A DNA stretch of 64,000 nucleotides from Pseudomonas sp. FEN (lineage in GTDB: Bacteria > Pseudomonadota > Gammaproteobacteria > Pseudomonadales > Pseudomonadaceae). A program made the position numbers and the translations under genes. Under the pieces are notes generated by a model, which saw only the letters and a list, made by a program, of their open reading frames with translations, was not told the origin of the DNA and did not search any database. Location: contig NZ_CAJFDC010000010.1 of NCBI RefSeq assembly GCF_904067045.1, forward strand, positions 1 through 64,000, written 5' to 3'. This document shows, piece by piece, positions 1 through 8,557 of this stretch; position 1 is the first letter of the stretch, and each line of letters starts with the position of its first letter.

Positions 1-169
1 TCATGATCCTATTTGATGAGGGCATCAGATTTTTAATCGCCACGAGTCGTTTCTGCGGGTTTTCCCAATAACTCGCTTCAGCAATTCCATCCGTATGGAT
101 CTGTTGGGAAAAAGTAACGGCTGCTCTTATCGTCACCACACAGATGTAGATGAAATCGATAAAAATAAT

Positions 170-183
170 AGAAACGTTTCTAC
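170..183. promoter_or_regulatory. Palindromic operator candidate upstream of the chemoreceptor
   Basis: A perfect 14-bp palindrome, TAGAAACGTTTCTA, lies 106 bases before the chemoreceptor start codon. Its core GAAACGTTTC with a central CG is typical of LacI-family operators and matches the core of the fructose-responsive Cra/FruR operator described in P. putida. Assignment to Cra is inference. The rest of bases 1-288 holds no recognisable gene. Confidence 0.4.
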
Positions 184-288
184 GAACAACTATTGCATTT
201 CTACCTGTCATGAAAAACCGCCAATGGCCTCCGGGAGCCGCTTCCCTGTCGCCTGAAATCAACAGCAGAATGGATTGTGGGGGATTGA

Positions 289-2211
289 ATGAATAAATGG
301 CTTGGCAATATTAGCGTCAACCTGAAGCTGGCCCTGGGCTTCGGCCTGGTATTGGCACTGACCACGGTCCTTGCCCTGACCGGCTGGATCAGCCTGGACA
401 AGTTGATTTGGCGCAGCGACCGAATGAGCGATATCACCTTGTTGAACACGTTGCTGGATAAAGTGCGCGTGGCTCGCCTGCAGTACACGCTGAGCAATGG
501 CGATGAAACCGCGGCACAGAACGTTCAGCTCAACATGGATGCATTCAGCACCCAGGACCAAAAGCTGATCAGCACGTTCAAGAGCCCGGTATTTGTCAAA
601 ATACTCCAGGAACAGTCGGTCATTATCGCCAAATTCCAGCAGTCGCTGAATAAGCTGCATGACGCCTATCGAGCCCGTAATAGTGAACGCCAAGCCTTCG
701 GCGACAGCGGCGAAGTGGCCCTCAAGCTGATCGATGCGATCCGTGCTGGCGTGCTGCAAATGCCCCCAGGCGAGGTGGAGCGTTTCGAACGCTTCCAGGC
801 CATCACCCAAGTCAAGGAACAGTTCCTGCTGAGCCGTTTCGAAGTGCGTGGTTACATTGCCAGCAACACGCCCGAGACCGAGCGCAAGGCTTTCGAGCAA
901 CTGGATAAAACCGTTGATGGCCTGAAACAACTGGGCGAGCATTTCAGCTCGTCCCAACCCGATGCATGGCGCCAGATGGAAGCCGCCCTGGGTAACTACC
1001 GAACGGCCTTTCTGGCCTACAGAACAGCGAGCAACACCGTTACCCTGACGGACAAGGAACTGGCCGAGCAAGTGGCCGCGATCTCGGCTCACAGCGATGC
1101 CCTTTACCAGGGGCAACTGGATAACCGCAATGGCGAAGTCGTCCAGACGCGCACGCTGCAATTGGGTAGCACCCTGTTGATCCTGCTGTTCGGCATTCTG
1201 GCCGCCGTCATCATCACCCGGCAGATTACCCGACCTATCCGCGAAACCCTCGGTGTCGTCGAACGCATCGCCAGCGGCGACCTCACCCACAACCTGATGG
1301 TCATCCGCCGCGATGAACTGGGGGTGCTGCAACAAGGCATCCAACACATGGGCGAGACCCTGCGCAACCTGATCAGCGGGATTCGCGATGGCGTCACGCA
1401 GATCTCCAGTGCCGCCGAAGAGCTGTCGGCCGTGACCGAGCAGACCAGCGTCGGCGTTAACAACCAGAAAGTCGAGACCGATCAGGTCGCCACCGCCATG
1501 CACGAAATGACCGCGACCGTGCAGGAAGTCGCGCGTAACGCCTCGCAAGCCTCGCAAGCCGCCGCGGATGCCGATAGCCAAGCCCGTGAAGGTGACAAGG
1601 TGGTTGCCGAGGCCATTGCGCAGATCGAGTGCCTGGCGGCGGAAGTGCTGCGTTCAACCGAGGCCATGACCCTCCTGCAACAGGAAAGCAACAAGATCGG
1701 TAGTGTCATGGACGTGATCAAGGCCGTGGCCGAGCAGACCAACCTGCTGGCGCTCAACGCCGCCATCGAAGCCGCCCGTGCCGGTGAGGCTGGTCGTGGT
1801 TTCGCCGTGGTCGCCGACGAAGTTCGCAGTCTGGCCCAGCGTACCCAGAAGTCCACCGAGGAAATCGAAGGACTGGTCTCCGGCCTGCAGAGCGGTACTC
1901 AGCAGGTGGCCAACGTCATGAACAACAGTCGCGGCCTGACCGACAACAGTGTTGAACTGACGCGCAAAGCTGGCGTGTCACTGGGAAATATCACCCGCAC
2001 GGTGTCGAACATCCAGTCGATGAATCAGCAGATCGCCGCCGCCGCCGAACAACAAAGCGCCGTGGCCGACGAGATCAGCCGCAGCATCGTCAACGTGCGC
2101 GATATTTCCGAGCAGACCGCCGCCGCCAGCGACGAAACCGCCGCCTCCAGCGTCGAACTGGCACGGTTGGGCAACCAGTTGCAGATGATGGTCAGCCATT
2201 TCAAGGTTTGA
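289..2211 (+). CDS. Methyl-accepting chemotaxis protein with HBM-type sensor domain
   Basis: A 640-residue transmembrane chemoreceptor that passes periplasmic ligand signals to CheA/CheW. It starts with a short cytoplasmic stretch and a first membrane helix at about residues 11-32. A roughly 260-residue all-helical periplasmic region follows, then a second membrane helix near 290-312, a HAMP linker to about 365, and the signalling domain. The conserved signalling tip around residues 489-515 includes [19 protein letters not shown]. The N-terminus ([19 protein letters not shown]) and the long two-module helical sensor resemble the McpS-type HBM receptors of P. putida, which bind TCA-cycle acids, but the ligand here cannot be read from sequence. 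No C-terminal pentapeptide tether is visible. It appears monocistronic. Confidence 0.92.
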   Translation: MNKWLGNISVNLKLALGFGLVLALTTVLALTGWISLDKLIWRSDRMSDITLLNTLLDKVRVARLQYTLSNGDETAAQNVQLNMDAFSTQDQKLISTFKSPVFVKILQEQSVIIAKFQQSLNKLHDAYRARNSERQAFGDSGEVALKLIDAIRAGVLQMPPGEVERFERFQAITQVKEQFLLSRFEVRGYIASNTPETERKAFEQLDKTVDGLKQLGEHFSSSQPDAWRQMEAALGNYRTAFLAYRTASNTVTLTDKELAEQVAAISAHSDALYQGQLDNRNGEVVQTRTLQLGSTLLILLFGILAAVIITRQITRPIRETLGVVERIASGDLTHNLMVIRRDELGVLQQGIQHMGETLRNLISGIRDGVTQISSAAEELSAVTEQTSVGVNNQKVETDQVATAMHEMTATVQEVARNASQASQAAADADSQAREGDKVVAEAIAQIECLAAEVLRSTEAMTLLQQESNKIGSVMDVIKAVAEQTNLLALNAAIEAARAGEAGRGFAVVADEVRSLAQRTQKSTEEIEGLVSGLQSGTQQVANVMNNSRGLTDNSVELTRKAGVSLGNITRTVSNIQSMNQQIAAAAEQQSAVADEISRSIVNVRDISEQTAAASDETAASSVELARLGNQLQMMVSHFKV

Positions 2212-2363
2212 CCCAGCGCGGACTCACAATTTTGCCGGCGATCCTCTCACCAGGATCGCTATGCCCCGCGAACGCTTTGGTCGCGCGGACTCGACCAGGC
2301 GCCCTCGCGCGCTATGTGTCTAGCGGTCCGGTCATATGCGGTGAGGCGTCTCGGTTGGGAGCG

Positions 2364-2915
2364 TCAGGGGGCGGGGCGTAATGGAGCGTTCGTCGGAGGG
2401 AGGGTAAGCCGATCCTCGTCCAACGCTCGAAGTGGCAGATCTCCATCCAGGTAAAACTCGTCAAGCTGTGGAGGTGCAACACGGGTGCCGGACAGCATCG
2501 CGTGAACTTGTCCCCGGTGATGGATCTGATGCTGGAATAGGTGCAGCAGCAGGCGGTCAACCCGCTCCAGTACTATTCCCTCCGCCCGCACAACCCCTGC
2601 TTGGCGATCCAGTGAGCTCTGATCCAAGCGTTCGCAATAAGCTATCAGTCGGCTGTCTATAGCCGATTGAAGCTGTGCTATCTGATGAAGTGACAAGTCT
2701 AAAGGAAGTTCCTTACGTTGCCCTTCCAGATCAAACTCCAGTGCCGCGAGGTAGAACTGATCCACGTCCAATATATGCAACAGTGTTCGTTCAATAGAGG
2801 GAAAGAAACCCGTTCGTGCAGCCACGTATTCCTCGTGGCTTAACGCGAAGCATGCGTAAAGCAAGCGTCGGTTCGACCACTGGTTGTTTTGTGCCTGCGC
2901 CAGGAAGCTATTCAT
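2364..2915 (-). CDS. DinB-family protein
   Basis: A 183-residue protein of the DinB/YfiT-like four-helix-bundle superfamily, many members of which are metal-dependent thiol transferases or hydrolases. The histidines expected to bind metal are visible: one in LLHILDVDQ (about residue 47) and the HQIHHRGQ motif near residues 129-136. The N-terminus (NNQWSNRRLL) has the W-N-R pattern typical of the family. The start ATG is followed by a full-length family domain. It stands alone, with a hairpin (2238-2259) between its stop and the upstream receptor. The substrate is unknown. Confidence 0.8.
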   Translation of the reverse strand: MNSFLAQAQNNQWSNRRLLYACFALSHEEYVAARTGFFPSIERTLLHILDVDQFYLAALEFDLEGQRKELPLDLSLHQIAQLQSAIDSRLIAYCERLDQSSLDRQAGVVRAEGIVLERVDRLLLHLFQHQIHHRGQVHAMLSGTRVAPPQLDEFYLDGDLPLRALDEDRLTLPPTNAPLRPAP

Positions 2916-2968
2916 TGGGAATGGCCTAAAGGTTTGCTTGGGTCACAATGATAGTGTGCTTCTGCTCG

Positions 2969-3144
2969 ACTCTGTTGAAAAAGTCGACCCGGGCTGGCGG
3001 TCCATGCATTGAGCGGTGAAAACGTCATTTTTGCACGCTGCTACGTGAAATCTGAGTTCTGTACCCTCTGCTCAAAACACGGATTTCAATCGCTGACGCG
3101 TACTTTTCTGTCGTGAAAACCGAGACCGACTTTCTCAACAGCGT
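2969..3144. mobile_element. MITE-like element with about 20-bp imperfect terminal inverted repeats
   Basis: The left end (2969-2988, ACTCTGTTGAAAAAGTCGAC) and the reverse complement of the right end (3125-3144, ACGCTGTTGAGAAAGTCGGT) agree at 16 of 20 bases and enclose a 176-bp segment with no gene. The CTGTTGAAAAAGTC end is a form often seen at insertion-sequence termini in Pseudomonas. It is read as a non-autonomous element or an internally deleted IS. No clear target-site duplication is visible. It occupies most of the 334-base gap before the SDR gene. Confidence 0.6.
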
Positions 3145-3249
3145 CGGCCAAATGCAGCCGCTCACAATCGTTAGCGGATCGATGCAGGCGGGTGCCGTCT
3201 ATCCTCTAATGTCAGACAGTATTTCCTGTGTATCCCTGTGGAGCAGTGC

Positions 3250-4029
3250 ATGTTCAAAAACTTGAGTGGCCAGGTCGCGTTGGTCAGTGGAGCTGGCAGC
3301 GAACATGGGATTGGTCTCGCCATCGCGAGGCGGCTTGGTGACTCGGGTGCAAAGCTGATCATCACCGGCAGCAGTGCCCGCATCCATGATCGCGTCGCAC
3401 AACTGAGCGCGGCAGGTTATAAGGTGGAAGGTCGCGTTGCAGATCTCACTCAGCCAGCTCAGGTCGTCGAACTGGTGAAATGGTCTGAATCACTATGGGG
3501 GCGGATCGATGTGCTCGTGAACAACGCGGGTATGGCCATTCAGGGTGAAGCCGAGGTGTTCTCCGACGTGGCCAATATGAGCGTCAATGTCTGGAACACC
3601 TCTATTGCCCGTAATCTGACCACTGCATTTTTGCTGACCCGCTCAGTGTTGCCGGGGATGCAGAATCGTCGTTACGGACGCATCGTCCATATCAGTTCTA
3701 CGACCGGCACCCGCGTCAGCAACCCTGGTGAGGCAGCCTATGCGGCGGCAAAAGCCGGGCTTGTGGGGATGAACATGAGCTTGGCGCTGGAAGTCGCGCC
3801 ATATGGCATCACCGTGAACTCTGTTGCCCCTGGGTGGATCGCGACGCAATCCAGCACAGCCGAGGAAATGACTGCCGCGCAGTATGTTCCAGTCGGGCGT
3901 GCCGGTAGGCCCGAGGAGGTTGCCGCCGCGGTAGCTTTCCTTGCTTCTCCAGAGTCCAGCTACATTACGGGCGAGCTTCTTGTGGTCGACGGTGGCAACT
4001 GCCTCTCTGAGAACAAAAGCCGCCGTTGA
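3250..4029 (+). CDS. SDR-family NAD(P)-dependent oxidoreductase (FabG-like)
   Basis: A 259-residue classical short-chain dehydrogenase/reductase. The nucleotide-binding motif is [10 protein letters not shown] near the N-terminus, NNAG follows at about residue 92, and the catalytic triad is seen as HISST plus YAAAKAG. The C-terminus ([11 protein letters not shown]) is the usual FabG-type ending. The ATG at 3250 is preferred over an in-frame GTG at 3238 because GGAG lies 6 bases before the ATG and the protein then begins [12 protein letters not shown], as normal for the family. It follows a MITE-like element and is alone on its strand. The substrate is not predictable. Confidence 0.88.
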   Translation: MFKNLSGQVALVSGAGSEHGIGLAIARRLGDSGAKLIITGSSARIHDRVAQLSAAGYKVEGRVADLTQPAQVVELVKWSESLWGRIDVLVNNAGMAIQGEAEVFSDVANMSVNVWNTSIARNLTTAFLLTRSVLPGMQNRRYGRIVHISSTTGTRVSNPGEAAYAAAKAGLVGMNMSLALEVAPYGITVNSVAPGWIATQSSTAEEMTAAQYVPVGRAGRPEEVAAAVAFLASPESSYITGELLVVDGGNCLSENKSRR

Positions 4030-4164
4030 GGGCCGAGGAGCTTGGAGGATAAAGGGGGATCAGTTACAACGAGCAGTGGTCGCTATTCGACCCCATGCGG
4101 CCTGTCTGTGGCTGAGCTGGAGAACTTGTCAATATTGAAGGAGATAAAACATTGCAGCTTCTCC

Positions 4165-4214
4165 TGCGGATTCCATGAGCATCTGGACACCCATTCCACC
4201 AACATCCGGACACT
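4165..4214. repeat. 50-bp repeat resembling an IS21-family end, copy 1
   Basis: This stretch is 48/50 identical to 6613-6662 and in the same orientation. Internally it repeats a short GGACACC/CCGGACACT module about 25 bases apart, the multi-repeat structure typical of IS21-family termini. No transposase gene is present, so it is read as a solo IS scar. The surrounding 4030-4280 gap holds no convincing gene. Confidence 0.55.
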
Positions 4215-4280
4215 GATTCCACGCTGATCACCTCTGCCCACTCTCTTGGGGTTGATAAAACCTCAACGCCTCGGCACTAG

Positions 4281-5495
4281 TTAACGCCTGAAAGCATGCC
4301 CCTTGGCTATCGAAACAATCAACAACGCTGGTAGCAACAATGCCAGCGTTACCCAGGGAATAGCACCTGCCCCCCATGTTTCCAGGAGAATGCCGCCGAT
4401 CACACCACTGCCTGCAAACGCCAGATTGAAGACGGTCACCAACATTGATTGCGCAATATCAGCGCCGTCACTGGCAACATCAGCCAAGGAGGTTTGCAAT
4501 AAGGTTGGCGCACCACCGAAGCTCATCCCCCACAGGACGATGCCGGTATAGATCACACTGGCGGGCAGGTCACCCAGGCCCAGGGCAAACGAAACGAGGA
4601 TGAATGCTGTCAGGCTGAGCAATACCAGACTCCGAAGCCTGCCATCAATCAGCGTGCCGATCATCCATAGACCAAACAAGGCCGCAATACCGAATGAAAG
4701 GAGGCCCCGATCTATCTGATCGGCCAATCCAACGGAGGCCAGGAACGCGGCAATATAGGTATAGAGAGTGTAGTGGGCCAGGATCCAGAGCATGACCACC
4801 GCCAGCACTGGCCGCACGCCTGGGGTTTGCAGGACCTTGCGTAGCGGCAAGCGTCGATCGGAGCGTTGTCCGGGATAATCAGGCACTTTCAGATATATCC
4901 AGGCCATCAGCAAAAGGCTGAGTCCTGAGAGAGTCCCGAACACGCAACGCCATCCCAGCAGCTTGCCGAGCCAGGCACCTAGCGGTACGCCTAGGGCAAG
5001 TGCCAAAGGGATGCCGAGCATGGCCAGCGCCATAGCGCGACCGTGCTGCTGTGGGGCGACCAATCGTCTGGCGTAGCCGGCCAGCAGGCTCCAGGCCAGA
5101 CCGGTTGCGATACCCACCATGAAGCGGGCAGCCTGCGTCAATGAAAACCAGGGCGACAGGGCGGTTACCGCATTACAGACGCAAAACACCCCGACAGCCA
5201 GTAATAGCACCAAGCGTCGACGCCAGCCCTGCAACGCGAGAGTCAATGGAATAGCCGCTAACCCTGAGCCCAGTGCACATAGGGTCACCATCTGACCAGC
5301 CCACGCTTGCGACACACCAAATGCCTCGGCGATTTGCGGCAAAAGTCCTGCTGGCACCGTTTCGTTGGCGGTGGCGATAAAGCTCCCCATTGTCAGCGCC
5401 AACAGGGCCGCCAATGGGAGACGCCCGGTAGTGAGGTATTCGGTATTGTCCGATGTCGTGAAAGAGCCATTTTCAAATTGCGATTTACCGGTCAT
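4281..5495 (-). CDS. MFS transporter (DHA1/AraJ-like efflux permease)
   Basis: A 404-residue major facilitator with about 12 hydrophobic segments. The N-terminal pattern FIATANETVPAGLLPQIA is typical of the AraJ/YdhP-like drug:H+ antiporter-1 subgroup, and the loop after segment 2 carries LQGWRRR. Such proteins export sugars, purines or drugs; the substrate cannot be told. The gene is divergent from a LysR regulator starting at 5594, with an operator-like palindrome between them, so regulation by that LysR is likely. The pair lies between two IS21-like end remnants, suggesting acquisition or rearrangement. Confidence 0.85.
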   Translation of the reverse strand: MTGKSQFENGSFTTSDNTEYLTTGRLPLAALLALTMGSFIATANETVPAGLLPQIAEAFGVSQAWAGQMVTLCALGSGLAAIPLTLALQGWRRRLVLLLAVGVFCVCNAVTALSPWFSLTQAARFMVGIATGLAWSLLAGYARRLVAPQQHGRAMALAMLGIPLALALGVPLGAWLGKLLGWRCVFGTLSGLSLLLMAWIYLKVPDYPGQRSDRRLPLRKVLQTPGVRPVLAVVMLWILAHYTLYTYIAAFLASVGLADQIDRGLLSFGIAALFGLWMIGTLIDGRLRSLVLLSLTAFILVSFALGLGDLPASVIYTGIVLWGMSFGGAPTLLQTSLADVASDGADIAQSMLVTVFNLAFAGSGVIGGILLETWGAGAIPWVTLALLLPALLIVSIAKGHAFRR

Positions 5496-5563
5496 GACCT
5501 GTGCTCGGAGGAATGGGAGACGTGAGTGTGATGAATTGCTACGGATTTGATAATTGGTCTACC

Positions 5564-5582
5564 ATTTGATGAAACATCAAAT
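5564..5582. promoter_or_regulatory. LysR-type operator between MFS and lysR
   Basis: A perfect inverted repeat, ATTTGATG-AAA-CATCAAAT, contains a T-N11-A LysR box and sits 11 bases before the lysR start codon. It is well placed for autoregulation and for control of the divergent transporter. Confidence 0.6.
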
Positions 5583-5593
5583 TTGAATTGAAT

Positions 5594-6535
5594 ATGGCTA
5601 CTGACCGATTGGGCGACATGCGTTTGTTTGTCGAAGCGGCGGCACTCGGCAGCTTGTCTGCCGCAGGGCGCAAACTGGCGCTGTCGCCGGCCGCGGCCAG
5701 CGCGCGACTTATCAAGCTTGAGGCGGCGCTGCGCACCAAGTTGTTTGATCGCACAACGCGACAGTTGCGCCTCACGGAAGAAGGTCGGTTTTATTTGCAG
5801 CAATGCTGGGTCGCATTGCGGGCTATCGATGAGGCGGAAGCGGGGCTTCAAGCCAGTCAAACAGAGGTGCGTGGCAAGGTTCGGATATCCGCATCTGCCG
5901 ATTTTGGCCGCAATCTTTTAAATGACTGGCTTGAGACATTCAGTACATTGCACCCGGAACTGTACGTCGCGCTGACGTTGTCGGACTCGGTGTCAAATCT
6001 GATGCAGGACGATGTCGATCTGGCAATCCGGTTTGGACAGCCGCATGACAGCTCGATGATCGCCAGGCAGTTGGCTCCCAACTGGCGAGTACTGTGCGCT
6101 TCGCCTGATTATCTGGCGCGATACGGTGAACCCCAAACCCCTACTGACTTGCCTAGCCACAAGTTCATCGTGCTGGTGACGTCTGCAGGTCCATTGAACA
6201 CCTTTCACTTTGTGGTGGATGGTCAGGAATGGAACCACACCGTTCCCATGAGCCAGGCATGGGAAACCAACGACGGCGCCCTCGCGCGCGCATGGGCGTT
6301 GGCTGGACATGGCATCGCACGCAAGACCATTTGGGATGCGGCAGCCGATGTCCGTGCTGGACGACTGAAAGTCCTGTTACCTGACTTTTGTATCCGAGAG
6401 GCCGGCGTCTACGCGGTATTGCACGGCAATCGTTACCGGATTCCCCGCGTGCGTGTATTGCTGGATTTCCTTACCGAGCATTTTGATCGCGCAACCGATG
6501 AGCTGTTGTCCGACCTTAAAGTACCTAATGCCTAA
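5594..6535 (+). CDS. LysR-family transcriptional regulator
   Basis: A 313-residue LysR regulator. Residues 1-65 form the winged helix-turn-helix (FVEAAALGSLSAAGRKLALS and RLIKLEAALRTKLFDRTTR), followed by a linker helix and a two-lobed effector domain (VRISASADFGRNLLNDWL onward). The AAGRKL and DRTTRQLRLTEEG signatures place it in the subgroup that includes DsdC/PA-type transporter regulators. The ATG at 5594 is chosen over a TTG two codons upstream. It is divergent from the MFS gene at 4281-5495, its most likely target, and shares the palindrome at 5564-5582 with it. Confidence 0.9.
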   Translation: MATDRLGDMRLFVEAAALGSLSAAGRKLALSPAAASARLIKLEAALRTKLFDRTTRQLRLTEEGRFYLQQCWVALRAIDEAEAGLQASQTEVRGKVRISASADFGRNLLNDWLETFSTLHPELYVALTLSDSVSNLMQDDVDLAIRFGQPHDSSMIARQLAPNWRVLCASPDYLARYGEPQTPTDLPSHKFIVLVTSAGPLNTFHFVVDGQEWNHTVPMSQAWETNDGALARAWALAGHGIARKTIWDAAADVRAGRLKVLLPDFCIREAGVYAVLHGNRYRIPRVRVLLDFLTEHFDRATDELLSDLKVPNA

Positions 6536-6944
6536 TGTTAGGAAGTTGTCAGCCACGCCATACCGGATAAGCGTTGCCGTCAAGTGTGCAATGAGGTTGC
6601 CTAGGTCGGTTGTGCGGATTCCATGACCATCCGGACACCCATTCCACCAACATCCGGACACTTTCAGGCAGGCAGCAACGCAGGATTATTCACTACCATC
6701 GGCCTCTTTTCTCGAAGCGGTGTCCAAGTGGTCGAGCACTGGATCCTGGCGGTGCTGCGCAAAACCGGACGTGCCTGCTGATCTCTGGAATTTTATCCTG
6801 AATCTGAGCAACTGATGTCTGACCCGGGCTGACTAGGGCAAAACACTCCGGTGTGGAAGCAGCCAACAAGGGTTTTGACACACCCTGGGCCAGGAGTGGT
6901 CACAGGACAAAGCGCCCTCAATAGCGAACTCCCCAACGCTATAG
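6536..6944. other. Gene-poor gap with decayed sequence
   Basis: This 409-base interval between two regulators holds the second IS21-like end remnant (6613-6662). I see no other recognisable gene, and the short reading frames have no codon bias. It is probably decayed insertion-derived sequence. Confidence 0.4.
6613..6662. repeat. 50-bp repeat resembling an IS21-family end, copy 2
   Basis: A direct repeat of 4165-4214 (48/50 identical, same orientation) with the same internal CCGGACAC modules. The two copies bracket the MFS/lysR pair. Confidence 0.55.
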
Positions 6945-7871
6945 TCACGAATCATGTCGGTCGCTGACAGGCGCATGTTGTGCCATCAGCTCAGCAACCC
7001 AATCGATGAACACGCGTAGTTTGATGCTGATATGTCGGTTTGGGGGAAATGCCACATAGATGGGCATTGGATCGAGGCTCCAATTCTCGAACAAGGGTAC
7101 TAACTCACCGCGTGCTTCGAAGCTCTTGGACATGTACTTTGGCAGCCAAAGTACACCCAGCCCAGCAAGGCCGGCCGCGAGGTAGGCATTGCCATCGTCG
7201 ACTGCCAGCGCGTAGCGACCTTTGATCTGGAGACTTTCAACGTGGTTGTGCATGGCATAGGGAACGGCTTTACCGGTACGCGCCCACAAGAAGCCGACGA
7301 TACGATGATGCGAATCTTCCAGCTCCCGTGGATGCGTGGGCATACCGACACGTGCCAGGTAGCTCGGTGCTGCAAAAACGCCAAGCTGGAGGTCGCCTAC
7401 CCGCCGAGCCATTAACGACTGATCCGTCAGCTCGCCGCCGCGCACCACGCAATCGACGTTCTCATCGATCATGTCCACGATACGATCGCTAACGCCCATG
7501 TCGATCTGGATGTCAGGGTATCGCACATAAAACGCAGGCAATGCTGGTACGAGAATCATGCTGGCCAGCGGGCTCGGCACATCCACTCGCAACCGGCCCC
7601 TGGGCAGCGTCGAGGCGCCGGAGAGGCTGGTCTCGGCGTCGTCCATGTCGGCCAGCAGCCGTAGCACTCGCTCGTAATAGACGGCTCCATCGGCAGTGAC
7701 GTTGACTTTGCGAGTCGTGCGGTTGAGCAATTTGACGCGCAACCGAGCCTCCAGTTGCTGTACCAGTTGCGTCACGCTGGTCTTGCTCATATGCAGTGTT
7801 TCGGCCGCCTTGGTAAAGCTGCCCGCTTCTACCACTCGAACAAATGCCTGCATCGCATCAAAACGGTCCAT
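6945..7871 (-). CDS. LysR-family transcriptional regulator
   Basis: A 308-residue LysR protein. The DNA-binding domain is complete (FVRVVEAGSFTKAAETLHMS, then QLEARLRVKLLNRTTRKV), and the effector domain begins about residue 90 (RGRLRVDVPSPLASMILVP). The NRTTR signature and the overall form are those of the CrgA/AphB-like subgroup. It is divergent from the RidA-family gene at 8014, with a LysR-type box at 7897-7913 in the 142-base gap, so that gene is its probable target. Confidence 0.9.
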   Translation of the reverse strand: MDRFDAMQAFVRVVEAGSFTKAAETLHMSKTSVTQLVQQLEARLRVKLLNRTTRKVNVTADGAVYYERVLRLLADMDDAETSLSGASTLPRGRLRVDVPSPLASMILVPALPAFYVRYPDIQIDMGVSDRIVDMIDENVDCVVRGGELTDQSLMARRVGDLQLGVFAAPSYLARVGMPTHPRELEDSHHRIVGFLWARTGKAVPYAMHNHVESLQIKGRYALAVDDGNAYLAAGLAGLGVLWLPKYMSKSFEARGELVPLFENWSLDPMPIYVAFPPNRHISIKLRVFIDWVAELMAQHAPVSDRHDS

Positions 7872-7896
7872 TGCTACCCCAGGTATGGATCAGATT

Positions 7897-7913
7897 GTTT
7901 GGATTTCACAAAC
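7897..7913. promoter_or_regulatory. LysR box between lysR and the RidA-family gene
   Basis: The inverted repeat GTTTG-N7-CAAAC contains the T-N11-A consensus of LysR operators. It lies 26 bases before the lysR start codon in the shared divergent promoter region. Confidence 0.45.
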
Positions 7914-8013
7914 AGTGATAGTTAAGGTTGCTTGTTTATCGCCCAGGCGCAAGTCCTTACAGTCGCTCCATCGATAGTTTCGGGCCGGCTTTGACCCATT
8001 GATGGAGGTACTT

Positions 8014-8418
8014 ATGACGCAACGTGATGTTGTTTTTCCGCCTGGACGCCAGGCGCTTTACGAGCTCAATCGCTATTCGCCGGCTATCAAGTCCAATGGC
8101 TTTCTATTTGTGTCGGGGCAAGTTGGTAGTAACCAAGACGGCTCGCCCGAACCCAATCTGGAGGCCCAGGTCCGACTCGCGTTCAGCAATCTGAATGCAA
8201 TTCTGCTTGCTGCCGGTTGCACCTTTGATGATGTCATTGACGTCACGGTCTTCATCGTCGATCCCGAATCAAAGTTCGAGACGATCTGGAAGGTTGTGCC
8301 AGAGTTCTGGGGTAACGCGCCGCACCCGACGCTGACCGGCGTTGGCGTCACGTGGCTCTATGGTTACCAGTTCGAGATCAAAGTGATCGCCAAGCTTCCA
8401 GAAACTACCAGGAGATGA
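8014..8418 (+). CDS. RidA/YjgF-family protein lacking the usual active-site arginine
   Basis: A 134-residue RidA-fold protein; the fold forms trimers, and archetypal members hydrolyse reactive enamines/imines. The family core is clear (GFLFVSGQVG, QVRLAFSNLNAILLAAGCTFDDVIDVTVFI and FEIKVIAKL). At the position of the catalytic Arg (Arg105 in RidA), usually seen as PxRTxVGV, this protein reads PTLTGVGV, so classical imine deamination is doubtful and it fits a Rid1-7 type. ATG 8014 is chosen because GGAGG lies 5 bases upstream. It is probably controlled by the divergent LysR. Confidence 0.85.
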   Translation: MTQRDVVFPPGRQALYELNRYSPAIKSNGFLFVSGQVGSNQDGSPEPNLEAQVRLAFSNLNAILLAAGCTFDDVIDVTVFIVDPESKFETIWKVVPEFWGNAPHPTLTGVGVTWLYGYQFEIKVIAKLPETTRR

Positions 8419-8557
8419 TCTGACCCGCGATTACGTAAGCAAGAGCCGAACATGGATAAAACGGTTATGGCGGGTGAGACGGGTGGGTTCGAAGTGGTGT
8501 GAGTTGTAAGAAAAGGCTTTGTTCTTCTGTTCACCTTTTGTCCAGGAGCTCGCTGTC

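Noticed and set aside
259..1581. Long minus-strand open frame opposite the chemoreceptor gene
   Set aside because: It is a shadow of the GC-rich plus-strand gene; the protein has no recognisable domain and the plus-strand product is a complete chemoreceptor.
2238..2259. Hairpin GCGATCCT/AGGATCGC after the chemoreceptor stop
   Set aside because: Perfect 8-bp stem but no U-run on either strand; not called as a terminator.
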